Origin: Thermoproteota archaeon
Lineage (GTDB): Archaea > Korarchaeota > Korarchaeia > Korarchaeales > Korarchaeaceae
Assembly: GCA_003661365.1 (NCBI GenBank)
Contig: QMVZ01000050.1
Span: forward strand, 1-9,565
Length of the DNA stretch: 9,565 nt
Direction: 5' to 3'
Positions 1-5,642 of this stretch are shown here, piece by piece; the stretch's first letter is position 1; each line of letters starts with the position of its first letter. A program made the translations under genes and the position numbers. The notes beneath the pieces are model-generated. The model did not search any database. It saw nothing but the letters and a program-made list of their open reading frames with translations, and had not been told where the DNA came from.

Positions 1-588
1 TATCTCCCTTGGGGTGTGGAAAGAAGTCTCCAGAATGATGTTGTCAAACCACCTTGCAACCAAGATGGCGTCCTCATACAGCCTCTTTCCCATGTGTCCT
101 ACAATGATTGTGACCTCCGGATAGGTGTCAGCGAGGTCTCCAACTAACGTGGGCTGTGCAAAGCCGCATGTGTCTGGATCTCCTGTGTGGAAGAGTAAAG
201 GTACCTTTAGCTTGCTTGCCAGCTCTGCTATCGGAAAAACAAGCTCCTCACTGTTAATTGGAAAAGCCTCATTTCTGGGATGGAGTTTTATTCCTTTGAA
301 CCCCTTATGCTTGACGCCATCTTGAATACTGCTTAAAGCATGCTCTAAGAAGTGCGGGTTCACCCTTATGAACCCAAATATTTTATTTGGCGCTTTTTTC
401 ATAGCCTCTGAGATGAAAGCATTTGCCTCATCGTATTTTCTATCTGCCCCAATTGAGGATAAGGGAGGTGTAGTGACAACAGCATCAATACCATTTGCAT
501 CCATCACAGAAAGAAGTTCCTCCACGCTATTTGGAGGTAGACCTTTCTCAGGGCCTGCAAAATGGGTGTGCCCATCGATTATTACCAT
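1..588 (-). CDS. Amidohydrolase family 2 metal-dependent hydrolase, C-terminus missing
   Basis: The first 196 codons are visible; the gene leaves the window at the left edge without a stop. The start is the ATG at 588-586, with a GAGGT ribosome binding site 12 bases upstream. The protein opens with IDGHTHF, the HxH metal-binding pair (His7, His9) on strand 1 of the TIM barrel. KGIKLHP follows at 98-104, then His134 in LLFHTGDP and His165 in VGHMGK, in the order expected of Amidohydro_2 enzymes (ACMSD/2-pyrone-dicarboxylate hydrolase-like). The final catalytic Asp would lie beyond the edge. There is no signal peptide, so it should be cytoplasmic. Family members hydrolyse or decarboxylate cyclic or aromatic acids and related compounds; the substrate cannot be read here. 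It diverges from the DUF362 gene. Family assignment is firm, specific function unknown. Confidence 0.88.
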   Translation of the reverse strand, partial: MVIIDGHTHFAGPEKGLPPNSVEELLSVMDANGIDAVVTTPPLSSIGADRKYDEANAFISEAMKKAPNKIFGFIRVNPHFLEHALSSIQDGVKHKGFKGIKLHPRNEAFPINSEELVFPIAELASKLKVPLLFHTGDPDTCGFAQPTLVGDLADTYPEVTIIVGHMGKRLYEDAILVARWFDNIILETSFHTPREI

Positions 589-615
589 GACAACCCTTAA
601 ACCTCAAATAAATGA

Positions 616-627
616 TTTATTTTAAAT
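616..627. promoter_or_regulatory. AT-rich TATA-like element between divergent genes
   Basis: TTTATTTTAAAT resembles an archaeal TATA box on either strand. Read on the minus strand it lies about 28-39 bases before the amidohydrolase ATG, which would give an almost leaderless message. Read on the plus strand it predicts a start near 648 for the DUF362 gene. It is the most AT-rich stretch of the 96 bp divergent interval. Which strand it serves is inference. Confidence 0.45.
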
Positions 628-684
628 GAAGTGGAACAAGAGTTCTTTTCAAGAAAACAGGTCTAACAAAGGTTTAATTCACCT

Positions 685-1494
685 ATGAAATATACAATCT
701 ATTGGTGCCTCTATATGTGGCATAACGAGATAGCATCCAAACGCAGATCACCAACGAATTATAGAATAGTGATGTGCGACAAAAATAAAGCTCTAGACGC
801 CTTCCCCAGGTTATTATCAGAGACTGGGTTTGAACCTGAGGAATATGACCTCGTCCTAATAAAGCCGAACTTATGCGGTATGTACTATCCTGAAACCTCA
901 CTTATAGAGAAAGCTATAGAGTTTTTTGAGCCTAGGGCTAGAAAGATCGTCATCGGAGAGACTAAAAGCATGATCCACACCCCAGAAAGGCAGTTTAAAC
1001 GCTTCAGAATATATGACATGATTAAACGATTTGGTGAAAAGGTTATGGCCATGGACCTCATGGAAGACGAGATTCTAGATTTGGAAGTCCCGTTTCCCCA
1101 CGCAATCAGCAAGCTACCGATACCAAAACTTGTAGAAGAGTGTGATCTCCTCGTAAACATACCAAAAGTGGGAAAACACTCTAACACATTGCTTACATGC
1201 GCTTTGAAGAACCTTTTCGGTTTGGTGGCAGAGGGCAATAAGTACGGAGTCTATCATCCGTTAGGGGTTGACAATGTAATTGCGGACTTGATGAAGGTTG
1301 TGAGATGCGATCTAAACATAGTTGACGCTGGGGAAAAGGTGATTGTAGGAGTCGATCCCCTTGCAGTGGATGCATTGGCATGTCGCTTCGTGAGCTTGAA
1401 CCCCTTGAAAGTCAGGTACTTGAGGCTTGTTTCAGAGGATAGAGATCTAAAACTTGAGGACGTGCTGGATAAATTGCAAATCATTGAGATTTAA
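685..1494 (+). CDS. Stand-alone DUF362 domain protein
   Basis: This 269-residue protein carries the DUF362 hallmarks in order: VLIKPNLCG at 57-65; NIPKVGKHSNTLLTCALKNL at 158-177, leading into FGL; NIVDA at 211-215; and GVDPLAVDALACR at 222-234. DUF362 proteins are often fused to 4Fe-4S ferredoxin domains and their biochemical role is unsettled. This one has no CxxCxxC cluster and is short. Only about six residues separate NIVDA from GVDP, so the Gly-rich loop common there in relatives is missing. It has no signal peptide or membrane segment. The start is uncertain. The ATG at 685 has an AGGT 11 bases upstream, while the ATG at 715 has a GGTG at 704-707 with 7-base spacing. The first predicted beta strand (YRIV, 26-29) suggests residues 1-10 may not be translated. 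It is convergent with the next gene. Confidence 0.85.
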   Translation: MKYTIYWCLYMWHNEIASKRRSPTNYRIVMCDKNKALDAFPRLLSETGFEPEEYDLVLIKPNLCGMYYPETSLIEKAIEFFEPRARKIVIGETKSMIHTPERQFKRFRIYDMIKRFGEKVMAMDLMEDEILDLEVPFPHAISKLPIPKLVEECDLLVNIPKVGKHSNTLLTCALKNLFGLVAEGNKYGVYHPLGVDNVIADLMKVVRCDLNIVDAGEKVIVGVDPLAVDALACRFVSLNPLKVRYLRLVSEDRDLKLEDVLDKLQIIEI

Positions 1495-1540
1495 CTCAAC
1501 ATTAGAAGGATATTTCCTACATAACGTTGTTGGCTCTCTC

Positions 1541-1562
1541 CTCTTTCAAATAGAAAAAAGAG
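1541..1562. terminator. Hairpin with A/T run between convergent genes
   Basis: CTCTTT (1541-1546) and AAAGAG (1557-1562) form a 6 bp inverted repeat around a 10-base loop. A run of six A at 1554-1559 becomes U6 on the minus strand, about 30 bases past the stop of the 320-residue secreted protein. On the plus strand it lies about 47 bases past the DUF362 stop. Archaeal termination relies mainly on U-tracts, so the minus-strand reading is the stronger one. Confidence 0.4.
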
Positions 1563-1588
1563 CTGTAGACGCAGATCTTGTCCTTAAT

Positions 1589-2551
1589 TTACCCACTATC
1601 CTCTTTCTTATCCTTTCCTTTGCCCTTATGTTCTTCCTTCTTACTTTGTCCCAGCTTCTTCCCTTTACCTTTGGCCTCTAATTGTTTTCCGTTTGCAGCA
1701 GCCTTTTTAACTTCCCTCAGGATTTCTTTGATCTTCTTTACATCTCCTTTGGCCTTTGCCTCTTTAAACTCCTTTGTAAGGTTTGAGATCTGTGACTCAA
1801 GTTCTTCTGGAATTGCAGTGAGGTTCAGCTTTGAGAGGGTTTTGTTGAGCATCTCTTCGGCTTTGGCAATTTGACAGCACTTGACAACCTCCTTTTTCAT
1901 CTCAGCCCTTATCTTGTTGGCCATTGCAAGCATCTTCGCAGCTTCACTGGCGTTATAGAAGGCGATCATTGATCCGTTATCCAGCATCATCGAAGCATTT
2001 ATATAGAGCTGGTTGAATAGGCTAAGGTTGAGGTTCGTCTCGTTTAGATGTTTAATCTTCTGAAGGCTAAGGTTTAACTTCAAAAGCAGCCTCTTGTGCC
2101 TTTCAAATGCAACTTGGAGCCTTATCATAGATCCAATTGGTGTCGACGTTAGGTTAGAGAGCTCGTTCTTGTGAACCTCTTTTAGAACAAATTTTAGCAG
2201 GTTTAGGGCTTTCTTTGTCAAGAAAGAGGCTTGGGAACAATTTCCTTCTCCTATGGATGAGTTTGCTTGAAGTGCTAGGGAATAGCTTAGGTTTAGAAGG
2301 CCCCCAACGCTCATGGTCTTGCTTAGGTTGATGCCCAGGTTAGGCATGCTTGGAACTGAGAGGTTCGCCTCTAAACTAAGGTTAGATGATTCTACCTTGC
2401 TTGACACGTAATCATAGGCCCTGAAGTAAATTGACAACAAGCTGCCCGCAATTTCGCAGTGTTTTCCTTCCTCATCTTCAGCTATAATTTGTGAGACTGG
2501 AGATATGAGCAAGACCATGAGAAAGATCAAGGACACTTTTCTTGCTTCCAT
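1589..2551 (-). CDS. Secreted helical protein rich in N-glycosylation sequons, Lys-rich tail
   Basis: I recognise no named family. With the start at 2551 the protein has 320 residues. It begins with a clear signal peptide (MEARKV, then a hydrophobic core at 7-23, cleavage likely after IIA at 24). The frame stays open upstream to 2695, but that extension would be Phe/Ser/His-rich translation of a simple repeat and would bury the signal peptide, so I reject it. A GTGA about 9 bases before the ATG is a weak ribosome binding site. The mature part is predicted helical. It has 16 NxS/T sequons, at N57, 63, 75, 87, 97, 104, 133, 160, 170, 175, 185, 192, 200, 236, 243 and 257. Cysteines are at 32, 105 and 225-226. 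Residues 293-320 hold 11 lysines and no membrane anchor. It is probably an extracellular or wall-associated glycoprotein, encoded downstream of the anchored surface protein on the same strand, 231 bp apart. Confidence 0.78.
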   Translation of the reverse strand: MEARKVSLIFLMVLLISPVSQIIAEDEEGKHCEIAGSLLSIYFRAYDYVSSKVESSNLSLEANLSVPSMPNLGINLSKTMSVGGLLNLSYSLALQANSSIGEGNCSQASFLTKKALNLLKFVLKEVHKNELSNLTSTPIGSMIRLQVAFERHKRLLLKLNLSLQKIKHLNETNLNLSLFNQLYINASMMLDNGSMIAFYNASEAAKMLAMANKIRAEMKKEVVKCCQIAKAEEMLNKTLSKLNLTAIPEELESQISNLTKEFKEAKAKGDVKKIKEILREVKKAAANGKQLEAKGKGKKLGQSKKEEHKGKGKDKKEDSG

Positions 2552-2597
2552 TGGGATCTTCACAAGTATCTTAGTACTGTCGCATTTAAGGGACGAG

Positions 2598-2652
2598 ATT
2601 GGGAGAAAATGGGATGAAAATGAAAGAGAATGAAAGAAATTGGGAGAAAATG
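2598..2652. repeat. Purine-rich imperfect repeat upstream of the secreted glycoprotein gene
   Basis: ATTGGGAGAAAATG occurs at 2598-2611 and again at 2639-2652, a 14 bp direct repeat with a 41 bp period. Between the copies are further ATGAAA and AGAATGAAAG units, so nearly the whole stretch is purine on the plus strand apart from the T of each ATG. It lies 47-101 bases before the ATG at 2551. It is simple-sequence DNA and a pyrimidine-rich leader if transcribed from 2713-2723. Any regulatory role is unknown. Confidence 0.6.
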
Positions 2653-2712
2653 CAAGGAAATGAGACCATTTGAAACGAAAAGAAACCCTTTGCACCCAAA
2701 TCTCTGAAGATT

Positions 2713-2723
2713 GTAATAAAAAG
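2713..2723 (-). promoter_or_regulatory. TATA-like box for the secreted glycoprotein gene
   Basis: On the minus strand this reads CTTTTTATTAC, the best TATA-like sequence in the 231 bp interval 2552-2782. It predicts a start near 2692 and a leader of about 140 bases holding the pyrimidine-rich repeat. A weaker candidate, CCTTAAATGCG (2591-2581), would give a short leader instead. The U-rich sequence here could also help terminate the upstream gene ending at 2783. Confidence 0.35.
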
Positions 2724-2782
2724 AGTAAAGCTTAATGGAGAGGGCAATCAAGCGAGTTTACACTACTTATGTTAAAAGACCA

Positions 2783-4078
2783 CTACCCTTTCTTCTGTAG
2801 CTTTCTAACCTCTTCAAGATACTCTTCTATCCTCTTGTCAATCAGCGCAAACTGTTCCTCAGTTATACGTCCTTTAACTAGGTCCCTTTGGGCCTCCTCC
2901 CTAATTGAAAGGAGCGCAGCTTCGCACTCGGCCGCATTGGACTTGAATTCCCTGAAAGTCATCTCTATTTTCCTCATCAGAACTCTTAGCCTGGATCTTC
3001 TCATCTTAGAGACAACCCACGCAGAGATTGGTACAGCTATGGAAACCGCTATTCCCACGTATTCAGTTAACGAGATGCCAGTCCCAGTAGGCGCTGAAAT
3101 CGTTGGAGGAGCTGTTGTTGGAGACACGGTGCTTGGAGAAGGAGTAGTTGTTGGAGCTGTTGTTGGAGACATAATTGGAGGAGTCGGAGATGGGGATGTT
3201 TGAGCCTGTCCTTCCCCTAACTTTATCTGAAGATCATAATCACAGATTACTTCTCCTACAGTGAAGCCAGTCGATGAATGTACCTTTATGTAAACATCTT
3301 GTCTTTTAGGAGAGGTCCACTCAACGTTTAATATCTCGTCCATCTGCATTGAAACGCTTTCAGCTACCACATTTCTGTCCTCATCATAAATCGAGAGAAC
3401 AAGAGTGTAAAGCAAGGGGCTGCTTCTATAGTTTTTAGGTATGAGCTTGACCTTGACGTTTTGATTCGCATTTAACGTCATCTTGTAGCAGTCAGCATTA
3501 TCATATCCGTTATTGGCTACAGCAATGAAACCATGATACGTTCCTTCACCCTCTGGAAGTTCCAAAAAATCCTCAAGCGTGTCTCCTGCATCTCTTCCAC
3601 TATCCGCGTCAAAATGATCTGAGATTGAAATCGTAACGTCGAAGTTGGCTCCAGACATATAAGCACCGTCACATCTTATTGAGAAATAGATTTCGTGTGA
3701 AGACAGATCTGATCCCGCAAACCAAGCTAACTCATAAATTTCCAAGGATGTAACTGGACAATACAGGCTCTCTAAGAGATTTCCATCCCAATCATAGAGG
3801 TTAATGTGCAGACTAGAACCAGGAAACGATTTTTTGGGACCCAATCTTATCTTTACGTAAAGCTCTTGGCCGGGTTTGATGTTTTTAACCATGAAGAACT
3901 GGACTTCCCCAGGATCGATTTCCCCTCCCTTATGTTCTCCAGGACTTAAGGGTGTAGCCTCTTCAAAGCTTTCTCCTCCTTTTAACTGAGCAGATAAATT
4001 GATTATGGGGAAGGAGATTAACAATACAAAGATGAATAAGGAAAAAAGCACATCCCTTGAAATGAGGGAAGAGCTCAT
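2783..4078 (-). CDS. Membrane-anchored surface protein: two PPC-like domains, STP stalk, membrane helix, SHOCT-like tail
   Basis: The 431-residue protein has a signal peptide (core 10-29, cleavage near NLSA at 27-30). Two beta-rich modules of about 115-130 residues follow, 37-152 and 156-285. Each resembles the pre-peptidase C-terminal (PPC) beta sandwich: the first opens with a spaced E-x-A/PGE pattern and VQFFMVKNIKPGQEL, the second has GDTLEDF...GEGTYHGFI and ADCYKMTLNANQNVKV. Residues 291-330 are a Ser/Thr/Pro stalk with a repeated SPTTAP. A single membrane helix spans about 338-357, followed by the basic stop-transfer KMRRSRLR. The cytoplasmic tail 366-431 is helical and ends in a stretch like a SHOCT motif (LVKGRITEEQFALIDKRIEE). 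This is an outward-facing receptor or adhesin-like layout with an inside helix. A GAGGTG site 5 bases before the ATG supports the start. No catalytic residues are seen. It may be a partner of the upstream ABC transporter (inference). Confidence 0.82.
   Translation of the reverse strand: MSSSLISRDVLFSLFIFVLLISFPIINLSAQLKGGESFEEATPLSPGEHKGGEIDPGEVQFFMVKNIKPGQELYVKIRLGPKKSFPGSSLHINLYDWDGNLLESLYCPVTSLEIYELAWFAGSDLSSHEIYFSIRCDGAYMSGANFDVTISISDHFDADSGRDAGDTLEDFLELPEGEGTYHGFIAVANNGYDNADCYKMTLNANQNVKVKLIPKNYRSSPLLYTLVLSIYDEDRNVVAESVSMQMDEILNVEWTSPKRQDVYIKVHSSTGFTVGEVICDYDLQIKLGEGQAQTSPSPTPPIMSPTTAPTTTPSPSTVSPTTAPPTISAPTGTGISLTEYVGIAVSIAVPISAWVVSKMRRSRLRVLMRKIEMTFREFKSNAAECEAALLSIREEAQRDLVKGRITEEQFALIDKRIEEYLEEVRKLQKKG
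3108..3171. repeat. In-frame 19 bp direct repeat encoding the Ser/Thr/Pro stalk
   Basis: GGAGCTGTTGTTGGAGACA occurs at 3108-3126 and at 3153-3171, exactly 45 bp (15 codons) apart. It encodes the two SPTTAP units of the surface protein's stalk, at residues 304-309 and 319-324. The near-identity at DNA level suggests recent stalk growth by duplication, so stalk length may vary between strains. Confidence 0.7.
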
Positions 4079-4080
4079 GC

Positions 4081-4124
4081 CCCCACCTCTTAACAGGGGA
4101 GAAAAATGTTATCCCGTGGTGGGG
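4081..4124 (-). promoter_or_regulatory. Inverted repeat covering the ribosome binding site of the surface protein gene
   Basis: On the minus strand CCCCACC (4124-4118) is perfectly complementary to GGTGGGG (4087-4081), which contains most of the GAGGTG ribosome binding site for the ATG at 4078. The seven pairs are GC-rich with a 30-base loop. If the message starts upstream of 4124, the hairpin would hide the site. If it starts near 4110, only one arm is transcribed and the repeat would matter only as DNA. Confidence 0.4.
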
Positions 4125-4130
4125 CCTTTC

Positions 4131-4142
4131 TAAAAATTTAAT
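4131..4142 (-). promoter_or_regulatory. TATA-like box for the surface protein gene
   Basis: ATTAAATTTTTA on the minus strand lies about 53-64 bases before the ATG at 4078 and predicts transcription from about 4110. An overlapping AGTAAAAGATT (4149-4139) and a further T-rich stretch at 4165-4180 could place the start further upstream. This matters for whether the inverted repeat at 4081-4124 is in the message. Confidence 0.35.
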
Positions 4143-4168
4143 CTTTTACTTCGCCCGGAAACACGAAG

Positions 4169-4239
4169 AAAAAATTAGAATGGCCGGAAAGAACACTAGA
4201 GAAGTTAGGAAATCAACAATCTAGTTAAGGACAACTAGA
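4169..4239 (-). terminator. Hairpin and U-tract after the ABC operon
   Basis: TCTAGTT (4220-4226) and AACTAGA (4233-4239) form a perfect 7 bp stem with a 6-base loop, starting about 43 bases past the ATPase stop. Further along the minus strand is a T6 run (4174-4169). Together they are a plausible end for the three-gene transcript. The 204 bp interval 4079-4282 otherwise holds only the promoter of the next gene and short direct repeats (ACTAGAGAA at 4195 and 4234). Confidence 0.35.
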
Positions 4240-4282
4240 GAACTCGGACAAAATTCTGGTCACAAGATTTTCTCCAAGTAGC

Positions 4283-4999
4283 TCAATCGTGCAATGTTGA
4301 AGGCCTCTTCCTCTTTTCTATCCTCTCGATCTTACCGTCACGCATGTAAACGACTCGATCACTTGCTCCTATCATCTTAAGGTCGTGGGTGGCTGCAATT
4401 ATGGTCACACCGCGTTTTTTGTTTAGTTCTCTGAGTATGTTTATGATCTCCTTTCCAGTTTGGAAGTCCAAGTTTCCAGTTGGTTCATCCGCTAATATTA
4501 TTGCGGGATCATTAACCATGGCTCTTGCTATAGCTACACGCTGTTGTTGTCCTGCTGAGAGCTCAGAAGGTCTGTGATTTAGTCTATCCCCGAGACCAAC
4601 GGATTTAAGGATCATCTCAGCCTTCTTCCTGCCCTCGTCCCTGGGAACTCCTGCAAAGATCGTAGGTAGTGCAACATTCTCCAAAGCTGTGAGGGTTGGT
4701 ATTAGGTTGAAGGTCTGGAAGATGTACCCTATCTTCCTGCAGCGAAGCCAAGCCAGCTCGTATGCGTCAAGCTGACAGATGTCAACCTCGTCTATTATGA
4801 CCTTTCCTCTTGTTGGTCTATCAAGACCGCCAATCATGTTGAAGAAGGTGGTTTTCCCTGCACCAGAGGGACCTACTATAGAGAGATATTCTCCTCTGTA
4901 GACCTTAAGGTTTACGCCATCGAGGGCTTTTATTATCTCTCCTCCTAGCTCGTAGTAGCGAGCTAAATCTTTAGTTTCGATTATGATATCAGATCTCAT
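4283..4999 (-). CDS. ABC transporter ATPase, LolD/MacB type
   Basis: This 238-residue cytoplasmic ATPase should power the two permeases encoded just upstream. All motifs are present: Walker A GPSGAGKT at 43-50, Q-loop Gln95 in YIFQTFNL, signature LSAGQQQR at 147-154, Walker B IILADEP at 167-173 with catalytic Glu172, D-loop GNLD at 175-178 and switch His205. The order and spacing match the LolD/MacB/FtsE branch, which pairs with FtsX-like permeases. The signature has Ala where LSGGQ is usual, a tolerated change. The start codon lies inside the small permease gene, in an 11-base ATG...TGA overlap. A GGAGG sits 9 bases before it, so translation is probably coupled. It is the last gene of the operon. 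Transported substrate, if any, is unknown. Confidence 0.96.
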   Translation of the reverse strand: MRSDIIIETKDLARYYELGGEIIKALDGVNLKVYRGEYLSIVGPSGAGKTTFFNMIGGLDRPTRGKVIIDEVDICQLDAYELAWLRCRKIGYIFQTFNLIPTLTALENVALPTIFAGVPRDEGRKKAEMILKSVGLGDRLNHRPSELSAGQQQRVAIARAMVNDPAIILADEPTGNLDFQTGKEIINILRELNKKRGVTIIAATHDLKMIGASDRVVYMRDGKIERIEKRKRPSTLHD

Positions 5000-5600
5000 A
5001 CCTTAAAGCCTCCACAGGATCCAACTTCGCTGCCTTGTAGGCTGGATACATTGTAGCAACAGTGCTTAGGAAGATTGAGAGGAGAACAACCTTCCCTAGA
5101 AGGACGAGAGGGACTGCTGGAGAAAGCTCAAATACAACGTAAAAGCCTATTGAGAAGCCACAGGCTAAAATGGAAGCCACAAGTCCTATCCCAAAGCCAA
5201 GAATGCCTCCCAAGAAGGCTAGGATTACGGACTCGACGAGGAAGAGTTTGAGTACGTGCTGATCTAGGGCTCCTAGGCACTTCATCGTGCCAATCTCCCT
5301 GTATCGCTCGTATACGGCTATGAGCATCGAATTGGTTATGCTTACGATGCAGACAGCAAGTGATACTAGGACGAGCCCGTATTGGTAGCTCTCAACCCTC
5401 AAGCTCCCTCCCTCAGCTTGAGAATAAAGCTGGAAGAAGTTGTCCATGAGGGAGAGTGTGGAGAAGAAAGCTATTCCTAGTGTTATGGCGGCTATGCTTA
5501 GAACTGCTCTATTGAAGCGCCTTTTCACGTTATCGTATCCAAGCCTTAAGGCATCTGCTAGGCTGAACGTTATCCTCCCTCTCTCTTCCTTTGAGTTCAT
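4989..5600 (-). CDS. Minimal FtsX-type ABC permease without large ectodomain
   Basis: The 203-residue protein has four predicted membrane helices, near 33-53, 72-95, 119-146 and 164-185. The FtsX domain is clear. The cytoplasmic coupling segment YERYREIGTMKCLGA (97-111) matches the usual ERRREIGILRALGA pattern. The C-terminus ATMYPAYKAAKLDPVEALRY (182-201) is the family's classic ending. Usual MacB/LolC relatives carry an extracellular domain of about 200-250 residues between helices 1 and 2; here only about 18 residues link them (54-71). The protein looks intact, not broken: it has its own GAGGTG site 5 bases before the ATG, is translationally coupled to the ATPase, and follows the large permease by 42 bases. 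It probably forms the other half of a heterodimer with that permease. Confidence 0.92.
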   Translation of the reverse strand: MNSKEERGRITFSLADALRLGYDNVKRRFNRAVLSIAAITLGIAFFSTLSLMDNFFQLYSQAEGGSLRVESYQYGLVLVSLAVCIVSITNSMLIAVYERYREIGTMKCLGALDQHVLKLFLVESVILAFLGGILGFGIGLVASILACGFSIGFYVVFELSPAVPLVLLGKVVLLSIFLSTVATMYPAYKAAKLDPVEALRYEI

Positions 5601-5642
5601 CTAGACACCTCTCGTCCTTCAAATTCTAACGTATGAACCAAT

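Noticed and set aside
885..1238. Minus-strand open frame of 117 codons opposite the DUF362 gene
   Set aside because: It is antisense to the conserved DUF362 motifs and has no independent support.
2552..2695. In-frame extension of the 320-residue secreted protein by 48 residues
   Set aside because: It is Phe/Ser/His-rich translation of a simple repeat, has no ribosome binding site, and would place the signal peptide inside the protein.
2761..2786. CACTAC pair near the end of the surface protein gene as a hairpin terminator
   Set aside because: The two copies are direct, not inverted, so they cannot form a stem.
3100..3200. GTTGTTGGAG repeats as a CRISPR-like or tandem regulatory array
   Set aside because: They are in frame and simply encode the Ser/Thr/Pro stalk of the surface protein.
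4989..5600. The small permease as a truncated pseudogene
   Set aside because: Both ends carry intact FtsX motifs, it has a good ribosome binding site, and it overlaps the ATPase start in the coupled manner of a working operon.
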